From Bacteriovoracaceae bacterium (GTDB lineage: Bacteria > Bdellovibrionota > Bacteriovoracia > Bacteriovoracales > Bacteriovoracaceae): DNA of 38,008 bases. Numbering within the stretch: the first letter of the stretch is position 1; each line of letters begins with the position of its first letter. Made by a program: the position numbers and the translations under genes. The stretch is from positions 1 to 38,008 of the forward strand of contig JAGSHI010000022.1 of the NCBI GenBank assembly GCA_023954635.1, in the 5' to 3' direction. Shown one piece after another: positions 23,657-31,516 of this stretch. The notes under the pieces are model-generated. The model made no database searches, was not told the origin of the DNA, and saw only the letters and a program-made list of their open reading frames with translations.

Positions 23657-24550
23657 TTAATTGTCTAAAACTTCAGAGGTTTCCTTAACCAAGGCCTTAA
23701 TTGCCTTAAGCGTGTCAGCATCAAGGTCTAAATCTTTCGTTTTAGATTTCATTGCCTTCAAGAAGGCATTCGCAGTCAATCCTGGAGGAAGAACTGGTTT
23801 CTTTTTTGGTCTTTTAGCAGCTGACTTTCTACCAGCATTAACAACTGGTCCATTCTTTAAAATATTCCGAAGGTGACTTCTTTTCGTTAGCTCACCAGAA
23901 AGGATTTTCTTTTGAACTTCGGTTTTAAGCTTCCCTCTATCAAGTGCATCCCACTCAAGTAGAACATACTTTTCAATATCGTAAATTTTAGCTGCTTCTT
24001 TAATTTTCTTTGGCATCCTAGCAATCATTAAAGAACGATGAACTTCAGATTTTGAAATTCCTAAAGCTTGAGTAATTTTTCTCTCACTTGCCTTGGTCGC
24101 TTTCTGGTAATTATAAATTCCATCACCTTTATCAATATAATGAAGGGCTTCCCTGGCAGAGTTTTCTGAGAATTGAATGGCCATTAACTCTTGCTCTGTT
24201 TTACCTTCTAAAACAAAACAAGGAGCTTTTTCCATTTCAATGGAAGTCATGGCACGAAATCTTCTTTCTCCACAAATAAGTGTAAATTTAGTACCGTCTC
24301 GATGGACAACCAAAGGTTGAATGAGGCCATTACTCTTAATGTTCGCTGCCAACTCTTTAATTGAATTGTCATTAAACTTAGTTCTAACCTGCTCTTTAAC
24401 AAAGACATCTTTAAGCGCAACTTCTACAAGCCTTGCTCCTTTCAATAATTTATCATCAGCTTTTTTGAAAAGATCTTTTCCAAGCTTTTCCGATAGGTTG
24501 ATTGTCTTTCTTTCTCTTTTACTTTTTCGTGGGGCGAAAGTTTTTGCCAT
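23657..24550 (-). CDS. parB: ParB-family chromosome/plasmid partition protein
   Basis: A 297-residue ParB/Spo0J family protein that loads on parS centromere sites and, with CTP, forms sliding clamps moved by ParA. Landmarks: the N-terminal NTD box NSIKELAANIKSNGLIQPLVV, CTP-binding GERRFRA at 94-100 and ENSAR at 129-133, then a helix-turn-helix KITQALGISKSEVHRSLMIAR at about 158-178. A Lys/Ala/Pro linker leads to a short C-terminal dimerisation segment. ENSAREALHYIDKGDGI differs from the usual chromosomal ENxQRxDLNPIEEA, so plasmid-type or accessory origin is possible. ATG 24550 has GGAG 6 bp upstream; 11 residues further upstream there is another in-frame ATG without that support. It follows parA by 123 bp. 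No consensus parS was seen. Confidence 0.9.
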   Translation of the reverse strand: MAKTFAPRKSKRERKTINLSEKLGKDLFKKADDKLLKGARLVEVALKDVFVKEQVRTKFNDNSIKELAANIKSNGLIQPLVVHRDGTKFTLICGERRFRAMTSIEMEKAPCFVLEGKTEQELMAIQFSENSAREALHYIDKGDGIYNYQKATKASERKITQALGISKSEVHRSLMIARMPKKIKEAAKIYDIEKYVLLEWDALDRGKLKTEVQKKILSGELTKRSHLRNILKNGPVVNAGRKSAAKRPKKKPVLPPGLTANAFLKAMKSKTKDLDLDADTLKAIKALVKETSEVLDN

Positions 24551-24673
24551 ATTATTCTCCACTTCCTTATGAAAGTTTTTCAAAAGTGCCCCGTCAGTGA
24601 AGAATCATTCCATGACGAGGCAAATTTAAAAGGCAAGGGATCATCCGTAATTCCTTACTATTCAGTTCTAATT
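24551..24673. other. parA-parB gap with weak inverted repeat
   Basis: This 123-bp gap between parA and parB contains CGTCA (24592-24596) and TGACG (24613-24617) as a 5-bp inverted repeat around a 16-nt loop, with a GAATCATTC at the centre. It could regulate parB or fold in mRNA. No parS-like TGTTTCACGTGAAACA or CACGTG core is present. Confidence 0.25.
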
Positions 24674-25450
24674 TTAAAGTTCTAAGGATTCCCAAAGTTG
24701 GGCGTAATCCTGAGCGCCTTTACTCTTGTTTCCCATTGCAAAAACTGGTTTCCCAAGAGAGATTGATTCCTGCATCTGTACCAGATTCCTGATAGGTGGA
24801 GTGATGTCAAAACTCTGTGATAACTCTTGCAATCGTTGTTTTTCAATTTTTCTTCTTAGGTTAACCATAGAAGGAATGATTGAAAATCTTAGGTCTGGAT
24901 TTTCTGTATCCTTGATTATTTCAAACGTATCCATCAATTCTTCAAGTCCATCAATTGAATAATCTTGAGCTTGAGTTGGGATAAGAATTCTGTTTGAAGC
25001 AACGAGGGCCATTATCAACTCATCTCCAAGCATAGGAGGTGTATCAATAACAACATAATCAAACTCTGATGTAGCTTCTTCAAGGCGTAGCCTCATCAAT
25101 CGCTCTTTACGACCTGCACTTTTTCTAACTTCCCCTTCGGAAAGAATCAAAAGTTTTGCAAGGTTTGCAAGATGACGACTAGAAGGCACGACAGAAACAT
25201 TTTCGAAAAGTTCATGTTCCGTATTCTCTGCAGGAACAACAACATCTTCAAAATTCACATCTCCAATCAACCATTCCGGTATCAATGTTCTCTGAATTTG
25301 CACTCCAAGTGTCGTGCTTAAATTTGCTTGTGAATCCAAATCAACGGCAAGGACACGATGCCCCTTGTTGGCCAGGTGACAAATCAGCTGATAGCACTGC
25401 ATTGTTTTCCCGACGCCGCCCTTATTATTGGCCACTGTGATGACTTCCAT
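24674..25450 (-). CDS. parA: ParA-family ATPase (Soj-like)
   Basis: A 258-residue deviant-Walker ATPase that moves ParB-bound DNA by ATP-dependent binding to the nucleoid. Landmarks: the signature-Lys Walker A KGGVGKT at 10-16, VLAVDLDSQANLSTTLG at 33-49, and Walker B YVVIDTPPMLGDE. There is no N-terminal DNA-binding domain, as in type Ib and chromosomal Soj. The ATG has AAAGGAG 6 bp upstream. It is divergent from the rhodanese-nadA operon, with 208 bp between. ParB follows on the same strand. Confidence 0.93.
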   Translation of the reverse strand: MEVITVANNKGGVGKTMQCYQLICHLANKGHRVLAVDLDSQANLSTTLGVQIQRTLIPEWLIGDVNFEDVVVPAENTEHELFENVSVVPSSRHLANLAKLLILSEGEVRKSAGRKERLMRLRLEEATSEFDYVVIDTPPMLGDELIMALVASNRILIPTQAQDYSIDGLEELMDTFEIIKDTENPDLRFSIIPSMVNLRRKIEKQRLQELSQSFDITPPIRNLVQMQESISLGKPVFAMGNKSKGAQDYAQLWESLEL

Positions 25451-25658
25451 GAATCACTCCTTTACCCGGGCTAAGTTCCTTTAACCCCGTAGGCTGAATA
25501 GCTAACCTATTATAAATGGTAGGACCTTTGTGACAGGTCGTCAAAAAAAAATCTTTCTTTTTTTTGTGATGCGGGGCCCTGCGACATTGTCCAACTAGAC
25601 AACACCACCTGATTGCTTTAAACAAAACAAAAAGCAAAATGAAAAAGGAAACAAAACC
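25451..25658. promoter_or_regulatory. Divergent region between parA and the rhodanese-nadA operon
   Basis: Contains TTGTC-N6-GACAA (25587-25602), a second inverted repeat TTGCTTT-N11-AAAGCAA (25613-25637) ending 21 bp before the rhodanese ATG, and a long A9/T8 run pair (about 25545-25568) of the kind that bends DNA or pairs as a hairpin. These are candidate operators for parA or for NAD genes. No known NAD repressor site was recognised. Confidence 0.3.
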
Positions 25659-25976
25659 ATGATCAAATCAATCAACGCCAGTGAGCTGAAAGCCAAGCTA
25701 GATGCGGGTGACAAAATTATTCTAGTCGATTGTAGAGAACAAGAAGAATGGGATGCTGGCCACATTGGTGCTGCTCAACTTATGCCTCTTTCTACTTTTC
25801 AAGAAAATTTTAAAAGCCTAGACCCGAACGCAGAAATTATTATGCAATGTCGATCAGGGAAAAGAAGCTTAACCGCCTGCCAAATTCTTCAAGAAAATGA
25901 TTACGAAGATCTCACTAATCTTGAAGATGGAATTCTTGGTTGGGCCGACAATGGTTTTGAGATTAAGAAAGACTAA
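25659..25976 (+). CDS. Single-domain rhodanese (sulfurtransferase)
   Basis: A 105-residue rhodanese-homology protein. The active-site loop CRSGKRS (Cys near residue 67) follows the strand EIIMQ, and the N-terminal CH2A-like segment VDCREQEEWDAGHIGAAQLMPL is well conserved. Such proteins carry sulfane sulfur as a Cys persulfide and pass it to thiol acceptors. No signal peptide, so cytoplasmic. It starts the operon: nadA begins 2 bp after its stop, and a cysteine desulfurase follows. By context it may relay sulfur for Fe-S assembly on NadA, but this is inference. AAGGA lies about 9 bp before the ATG. Confidence 0.93.
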   Translation: MIKSINASELKAKLDAGDKIILVDCREQEEWDAGHIGAAQLMPLSTFQENFKSLDPNAEIIMQCRSGKRSLTACQILQENDYEDLTNLEDGILGWADNGFEIKKD

Positions 25977-25978
25977 CT

Positions 25979-27085
25979 ATGCTTAACCTTTTTGAAGACA
26001 AAAAAGACGACTTTCTTCCTGATGTGGATGAAAAACAATTAAACGATGAGCAAGTCATTAACGAATTGTGGTCTCTTAAAAAGAAATTAAAAGATGAAAT
26101 GATAATTCTTGGGCATCATTACCAACAAGATGATGTCATTCAATTTGCAGACATAACAGGTGACTCACTCAAGCTAGCAAGAGAAGCTGCAAAACTTGAT
26201 CACCCCTACATTGTTTTCTGTGGTGTTCATTTCATGGCCGAGACTGCAGACATGCTCTCGAAGGAAAATCAAAAAGTAATTTTACCTGATCTAAATGCTG
26301 GTTGCTCAATGGCAGACATGGCTAACAGAGAACAAATCGACAAAGCATGGAGCTGGCTCAAAGAACACACTGAAGAAAAGATTATTCCTGTTACCTACAT
26401 CAACTGCGATGCCAAACTAAAAGCATTTGTAGGTGAAAACGATGGATCAATTTGTACATCTTCTAATGCAGAAGAAGTTATTAAGTGGGCCTTAAACTCT
26501 GGTGAAAAACTTATGTTTTTCCCAGACCAACACCTTGGTCGAAACACATGTTTTAAAATGGGAATTCCACTCGAGGATATGGTTGTCTATAATCCCAATA
26601 TGTTGAACGGCGGACTAACTTCACAACAAGTGAAAGATGCAAAAGTAATTCTTTGGTATGGCTACTGTAGCGTGCATCAAGGCTTTACAAAAGACCACAT
26701 TGACTCTCTTAGAAAAAGTTCACCTGAAACAAAGATCATTGTTCATCCAGAGTGTAGTTTTGATGTTTGCCAAGGGGCTGACGATGCAGGTTCAACCTCT
26801 TACATCATTAACGCTGTAGACAAGTCCCCCAAAGGTTCACAAATTGCGATTGGAACAGAGATCAACCTTGTCAATCGACTGAATGCCAAATATCCTGATA
26901 AAAACATTACAAGTCTTTCACCATACCAGTGCTTATGCACAACTATGTATCGAGTGAGGCCAAGATGGCTTCTCTCCTCCTTCAGGGCCATTGACAGGAG
27001 TCAGCCAATCAATGTGATAAGCGTCCCCGAAGAAATTAAAATACCTAGTCTAAAGGCCTTGGATAGAATGCTTGAAATCACTTGA
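25979..27085 (+). CDS. nadA: Quinolinate synthase NadA ([4Fe-4S])
   Basis: A 368-residue quinolinate synthase that condenses iminoaspartate and dihydroxyacetone phosphate to quinolinate in NAD synthesis. The size and Cys layout match the B. subtilis type: Cys109 (NAGCSM), Cys230 (WYGYCSVHQGF) and Cys320 (QCLCTT) sit where the three cluster ligands are expected. Other signatures are GHHYQQDDV at about 45-53, CGVHFMAETA, FPDQHLGRNT and HPECSFDVC. Cytoplasmic and oxygen-sensitive. It is tightly packed between a rhodanese and a cysteine desulfurase, which could supply sulfur for its cluster. No nadB or nadC is in this window. Confidence 0.97.
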   Translation: MLNLFEDKKDDFLPDVDEKQLNDEQVINELWSLKKKLKDEMIILGHHYQQDDVIQFADITGDSLKLAREAAKLDHPYIVFCGVHFMAETADMLSKENQKVILPDLNAGCSMADMANREQIDKAWSWLKEHTEEKIIPVTYINCDAKLKAFVGENDGSICTSSNAEEVIKWALNSGEKLMFFPDQHLGRNTCFKMGIPLEDMVVYNPNMLNGGLTSQQVKDAKVILWYGYCSVHQGFTKDHIDSLRKSSPETKIIVHPECSFDVCQGADDAGSTSYIINAVDKSPKGSQIAIGTEINLVNRLNAKYPDKNITSLSPYQCLCTTMYRVRPRWLLSSFRAIDRSQPINVISVPEEIKIPSLKALDRMLEIT

Positions 27086-27093
27086 GGTAATCT

Positions 27094-28254
27094 ATGATCT
27101 ACGCTGACTACAATGGAAGTGCCCCTATTTCAGATGATGTTAAAGAGTATCTTCAACATAGAATGCTCGAAGGTCCTTTTGCTAATCCCAATGCTATTCA
27201 CTTTCTAGGTCAAAAAGTTTTGATCGGAATGGATAATGCGAGAAGTGTTTGTGCAAAGATCATGGGTGCTAAATTCTCTCAGCTCGTTTTTAATAGTGGA
27301 GCGACAGAGGGTTGCTCTACAGTTTACCACTCAGTCTTAGGATGCAGTGTTAAGAATAATAGGAATCTTATTGTCACTTCAGGCATTGAACATTCTGCGA
27401 TCAGAAAAACTGGTGAGTGGTATGTTGAGAATAGAGGTTATGAAATAGTAACTATTCCAACACTTTCAAATGGAATCATCGATCTTGAAAACTTCAAAGA
27501 AGTTGTTAAAGAGAATCACGATAAAATTGCCTTAGTTTCTATAATGGCAGCCAATAATGAAACTGGTGTCATTCAGCCTTACATGGAAATTTCAAAAGTT
27601 TGCCAAGACAATAACGTAACAAATTTTTGTGACACAACTCAGTTGATAGGAAAAATGCCTTTCGATTTCAATAAGTCTGGAATTGATTATGCCATTATGT
27701 CAGGTCACAAGGTTGGTGCCTTAACTGGAACCGGAATTTTACTCGCCAAAGATAAAACAACTTTAAAGCCTCTCATTATTGGTGGAGGTCAAGAGAAAGG
27801 ACTTCGAGGCGGTACTCAAAATTATATCGGAAATGAAACATTAGCAGTCGCTCTTACTGCGGTTGATAAAAACTTTGATAATATTCAAGTTTTAACTAAA
27901 AAACGTGAAGATTTCGAATCAAAAATTAAAGAAAAATTTCCTAGTGTTGTCATAATTGGAGAAGATGCTCCGAGACTTGCAACTTCAACCTACCTATCTT
28001 TGCCGGGTGTCCATGGCCAAGCGATTCAGATTGAACTTGAGAGTATGGGGATTTTTGTAACAACATCCTCCGCCTGCTCGGATAATGAGCCAGTTACAAG
28101 CAAGGTTCTAAAATCCATGGGAATAACCGATGATGTCGGTCGTGGAGTTGTCAGAATATCCGTTGGTCTTTGTTCCGAACCTGAAGTTTATGATAAAATT
28201 TACGAAGCTCTTACGAAAGCTTACGAAAAACTAACTCAAATAAAGAGTTACTAA
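27094..28254 (+). CDS. Cysteine desulfurase (NifS/IscS-like), partner of NadA
   Basis: A 386-residue PLP enzyme that takes sulfur from cysteine for Fe-S clusters. Signatures: YADYNGSAP at the N-terminus, FNSGATEGCS, MAANNETGVIQ, the Schiff-base Lys206 in SGHKVGALTGTG, RGGTQN at 238-243, and a catalytic Cys328 in TSSACSDNEP. The Asp that binds the cofactor is in FCDTTQLIGK. The short SSACSD loop and the neighbourhood suggest a NifS-type enzyme dedicated to NadA, as in Bacillus nadA-nifS clusters. GAGGTAA precedes the ATG; it starts 8 bp after nadA. Confidence 0.93.
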   Translation: MIYADYNGSAPISDDVKEYLQHRMLEGPFANPNAIHFLGQKVLIGMDNARSVCAKIMGAKFSQLVFNSGATEGCSTVYHSVLGCSVKNNRNLIVTSGIEHSAIRKTGEWYVENRGYEIVTIPTLSNGIIDLENFKEVVKENHDKIALVSIMAANNETGVIQPYMEISKVCQDNNVTNFCDTTQLIGKMPFDFNKSGIDYAIMSGHKVGALTGTGILLAKDKTTLKPLIIGGGQEKGLRGGTQNYIGNETLAVALTAVDKNFDNIQVLTKKREDFESKIKEKFPSVVIIGEDAPRLATSTYLSLPGVHGQAIQIELESMGIFVTTSSACSDNEPVTSKVLKSMGITDDVGRGVVRISVGLCSEPEVYDKIYEALTKAYEKLTQIKSY

Positions 28255-28271
28255 TTTTACTAGACTTTAAA

Positions 28272-29366
28272 ATGACTAAATTTGTTTTTTCATTCATTCT
28301 GCTGATCTCTTTTAGTTCATGTACTTTTAATAAAGTACCAACTGAAGTTCTCTCGCATCCAGAATACAAACCCGTTCTAACGGGGGACAGTGTCGTAAAA
28401 ATAGTCATTGCCTCTACTCAAAATTTTTATGGAAAACTATCGTCTGATCAAGTAATGACTCCATTCAAAGAGAAAACTCTCAATCTTAGTAGCGGTGGCG
28501 TAGATTACCTTTCTTCATATATAAAAGTTATGAGAAAGGTTCATGGAAAATCACTTATTTTACTAGATAGTGGTCATATTTTTAACGAGAGCTTCCCTGA
28601 GAAAATCCCCCAGGTAATTCAAGCTTATCAAAGTCTAGGTTACACGGGTGTCAACCTTACAGATCGAGAACTCAGAATTCTTAACCAAGTTAATTTTGAA
28701 AGTAAAAATGTTCCATTTATTAGCTCTAACATTCTAGACCTTAAAACTCTAAAACCAACCGCCAAGCACTCAAACACACCATGGAAACTAGTTAACATTG
28801 ATGGTGTTAAAGTTGGGATCATTTCCGTAACCACTTTTAAAGGGGTTAAAGGAAAAAAAGAAGACTATAAAAGAGGACTTTATTTTGAAGATCCAGTTTT
28901 AAGTTTTTTAAAGACGCGAAAGTTATTGAAGAAGAAAAAAACTAATTTATTAGTATTAATGGTGTCTTCAAACTCCTTAGACGATGTTCATAGCTTTATA
29001 AAAAGACTCCCACCTAATTCTGTAGACGTTCTCGTTAGTGGTAATACCTTTTCAAAAGCTAAAGAGATAGAAGGTATCCCACTACTTCAAAATTCTGGAA
29101 AAGGTAAGTTTCTAAGTTCGATAGAGTTGTATTACGACAAAGGTGATCGCGTTATTATTCTAGACAAAACAGTAAATTATGGTCCGACAAAAATTTGCTC
29201 TCGCTTTTTTAGAAGTACCATGGATTGTCATTTTGATATCGAATCAAAAACATCTAATAAAAGAATTGAAATGATTCGAGAGTCTAAATATGAAACGATT
29301 CCTGCAAAATTTCTTGGTCATGAGATTAATGCAGATACTGAATTAGGACACCTTACAAACAAATAA
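28272..29366 (+). CDS. 5'-nucleotidase-like lipoprotein lacking the metal ligands (probable pseudoenzyme)
   Basis: A 364-residue lipoprotein (signal peptide and Cys17 in FSSC) with the fold trace of the UshA/5'-nucleotidase metallophosphatase domain. I align IASTQNFYG (46-54) to the canonical TNDxHG motif, LILLDSGHIF to LLDAGDxF, GVNLTDREL to GNHEFD, and PFISSNIL to the SANV strand. In each, metal-binding residues are replaced (Asp to Asn51, His to Tyr53, Asp to His102, Asn-His to Asp-Arg). The C-terminal substrate-recognition domain is missing. It may bind a ligand at the envelope without catalysis. No clear Shine-Dalgarno. It follows the cysteine desulfurase by 17 bp and overlaps a convergent lipoprotein gene by 14 bp. 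Confidence 0.7.
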   Translation: MTKFVFSFILLISFSSCTFNKVPTEVLSHPEYKPVLTGDSVVKIVIASTQNFYGKLSSDQVMTPFKEKTLNLSSGGVDYLSSYIKVMRKVHGKSLILLDSGHIFNESFPEKIPQVIQAYQSLGYTGVNLTDRELRILNQVNFESKNVPFISSNILDLKTLKPTAKHSNTPWKLVNIDGVKVGIISVTTFKGVKGKKEDYKRGLYFEDPVLSFLKTRKLLKKKKTNLLVLMVSSNSLDDVHSFIKRLPPNSVDVLVSGNTFSKAKEIEGIPLLQNSGKGKFLSSIELYYDKGDRVIILDKTVNYGPTKICSRFFRSTMDCHFDIESKTSNKRIEMIRESKYETIPAKFLGHEINADTELGHLTNK

Positions 29367-30276
29367 GTGTTCTTCCATCGCAAACAGTTTTCAACCCTCT
29401 TCGACAAAACCCTAATGGACTACCATCGTAACAAAGCATGGCATTATCTATTTCCATTTTCCTAGCAGACTCAATTCCTCGAGGACAGGCCGGTTGTCCC
29501 CTCTCTCCACAACGATTAACTCCACAAAACCTTATATATTGACCAGGACAGGTGGAGACACCAATTGCAGAATACCATCCGTAACGGCATTTATCGCAAC
29601 GGAAACTCATCGTCTCAGTACAATCCCTAGCAAACTCATGGCAAACTTCAATTTTCTTGTCTCTATAGTTATCAGCTATCTTCCCTAACGTTTGGTTAGC
29701 TCTCCTAGAAGATGGCTTAAGAGATTTGGAAACAAATACTCCTTTAAAAATATTATCCGAGAGATTATTTGAAAACCTTTTCCAGTTAGACTTCAAACCA
29801 ATATTAAAAAGCGGTATCTCAATAGAAAAAGAAGTTCCATCTCTTTTTCCAATCAGATAGAGATACCCTCGCTTTAATAATTTACCAAAAATTTTCTTAT
29901 CAAAAACAGGAATCCAAAACTTAAATTCAGTTACTTTTTTTAAGTCAGTTAAACTTCCATCTTGATAATTCTCAAAACAGGATTGATTATGAGTAATATA
30001 CCTGATTACTCCTTCTTCTTTTCCTGTAACTTTATAAAAAAGACAGTGAAATACATTCTCTCCATTCTCATTCAAACTAATCGTTTCAACGAGATTAATC
30101 CATGTATTCGGTGGCCGAAGAATTTCACTATCTCTGTTTACCTTGGGTGACAACTTAAGCAGTTGTGATGAAAAGGGAAGAGAGTTTAATACTTCTCGTT
30201 CAAAGATTATTTTTTCTTTTTCTTGTAAACAAGAACTCAAGAACATCAAGCAAAAGAGGATTAGAGTCATTTTCAT
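29353..30276 (-). CDS. Cys-rich lipoprotein of unknown function
   Basis: A 307-residue lipoprotein: MKMTLILFCLMFLSSC, lipobox LSSC with Cys at 16. The middle (30-200) is an unrecognised globular region. The final ~90 residues hold about twelve Cys in small pairs (CHEFARDC, CDKC, GVNRC, CPRG, CYDG, FCRR, CDGR), a pattern of a disulfide-stabilised extracellular or periplasmic domain. There is no membrane segment after the anchor. The ATG overlaps the upstream FGE-like gene's stop by 4 bp, with GAGGAG ahead, so the two proteins are likely made together and may act as a pair. The 3' end overlaps the 5'-nucleotidase-like gene by 14 bp. Confidence 0.72.
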   Translation of the reverse strand: MKMTLILFCLMFLSSCLQEKEKIIFEREVLNSLPFSSQLLKLSPKVNRDSEILRPPNTWINLVETISLNENGENVFHCLFYKVTGKEEGVIRYITHNQSCFENYQDGSLTDLKKVTEFKFWIPVFDKKIFGKLLKRGYLYLIGKRDGTSFSIEIPLFNIGLKSNWKRFSNNLSDNIFKGVFVSKSLKPSSRRANQTLGKIADNYRDKKIEVCHEFARDCTETMSFRCDKCRYGWYSAIGVSTCPGQYIRFCGVNRCGERGQPACPRGIESARKMEIDNAMLCYDGSPLGFCRRGLKTVCDGRTLICL

Positions 30277-31460
30277 GAACGCTCCTCTTTATAACATCGA
30301 AATGCGACATCAAATTTTTTCACACTTTCTGGAGGGTCTGCAAAACGAAAGTTAAAGTTTTGAATATGAAATCCTGTTCCATCCCACCAGGCCCTTTTTC
30401 CAAGCTCATGCCAAGGAGAATCAAGGTTATATAAGTGAGAGGAAGCTTTTAGATTTTTTTTCGGATACACAGGATTCCTAAAATACTCCAATGAACCTCC
30501 GAGAACAGATCTTATGCCAGTCCAAGTATGGGTTCCTTCTCTGTCTTTTGCTTTTTCGATTTCTAAGCATTCTCTAGAAAAAACTTGATTGCACTCTTTT
30601 AAAGTAACTTCTTTGATTTTTTTATTTCTATAGTTATAAATTGTACCTATTTTCTTTTTATAGTCCCAAGGCCACATTGAACGGAGTGGGAACCTCATTT
30701 GATTACTATTTAAATCTCCTGGATGCATCGAAGCGGCATCGAATAGAACAGTATCCATCAACTGCTCACCTCGAAAGGCACAATATCTCACCATCTCTTT
30801 TTGACTTAAACCAACAGCAGGAAGAGACTCGTCACTATTAACTATAAGTTTAAATATTTCATCTCCACCCTTCAAATCAGAATCTGCTTTCAACCAATCG
30901 AGAATATCACCATTTTTGACTAAGGTTTTATCAATAAATAAGTTGCGGCCAATGTTGTCCCACCAGCTATATTTTCGACTATTAGAATCTTCTAATGTGT
31001 AAATCCGATGTGGGAGAAAAGCCTTGTGACATCCATACTCTAAATGAAGAACCAAAGACGTTCCCCCATAAGATAATTCAAGTTCTAGTGCTGATGAGAA
31101 ATTAATCGGTGATTGCGAGTTTGCTTTTGATACGAGAGGCCTTTTTATTTCTAAATTTATATATTTTCTTTTGAACTCTTGATTCTTTGACAAGCAATGC
31201 AATATTTCTCTGGAACATTTCTTCTTCTCTCTTGAGAGTTTTAGACTGCTTGGGCAATCTTTTAAATGACTCTCCAGTCCAGAAAGCTCTCCTTCAGTCC
31301 AAATCTTTTGAAAAACCTCTATTGCTGAATATAATTTGCGATATTCTGCATTAATCCGAACATCCTGATCAAGTTTTGCCTTCCCATATAGGAAATAGCC
31401 GCCTACTCCACTCAGGAGAATCGCAAATAGTATGGTGAAAATTATTCTTTTGTTCATCAT
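30273..31460 (-). CDS. Membrane-anchored protein with a degenerate FGE/SUMF1-like domain
   Basis: A 395-residue protein with one N-terminal membrane segment (residues 6-25). Residues about 170-390 resemble the formylglycine-generating-enzyme family: FIDKTLVKNGDILDWL (family: VTNxxYxxF), LPAVGLSQKEMVRYCAFRG (family: PVVxVSWxDAxAYCxWxGxRLP), MWPWD and the terminal VAFRC (family: xGFRC). The FGE active-site Cys pair is not evident, so the domain probably works as a ligand-binding or structural unit, as in many FGE-sulfatase proteins outside sulfatase maturation. The N-terminal region (60-150) has Cys near 69, 82, 89 and 144. It overlaps the Cys-rich lipoprotein gene by 4 bp. The similarity is motif-level only. 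Confidence 0.6.
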   Translation of the reverse strand: MMNKRIIFTILFAILLSGVGGYFLYGKAKLDQDVRINAEYRKLYSAIEVFQKIWTEGELSGLESHLKDCPSSLKLSREKKKCSREILHCLSKNQEFKRKYINLEIKRPLVSKANSQSPINFSSALELELSYGGTSLVLHLEYGCHKAFLPHRIYTLEDSNSRKYSWWDNIGRNLFIDKTLVKNGDILDWLKADSDLKGGDEIFKLIVNSDESLPAVGLSQKEMVRYCAFRGEQLMDTVLFDAASMHPGDLNSNQMRFPLRSMWPWDYKKKIGTIYNYRNKKIKEVTLKECNQVFSRECLEIEKAKDREGTHTWTGIRSVLGGSLEYFRNPVYPKKNLKASSHLYNLDSPWHELGKRAWWDGTGFHIQNFNFRFADPPESVKKFDVAFRCYKEERS

Positions 31461-31516
31461 CGTGGATTACAATTATATATGTATGATCAAGGATTTAGAA
31501 GGTCAGAGGAAAAGAT

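Noticed and set aside
23581-25658. parS centromere sites near parAB
   Set aside because: No TGTTTCACGTGAAACA-like 16-mer or CACGTG core was found by eye in the window.
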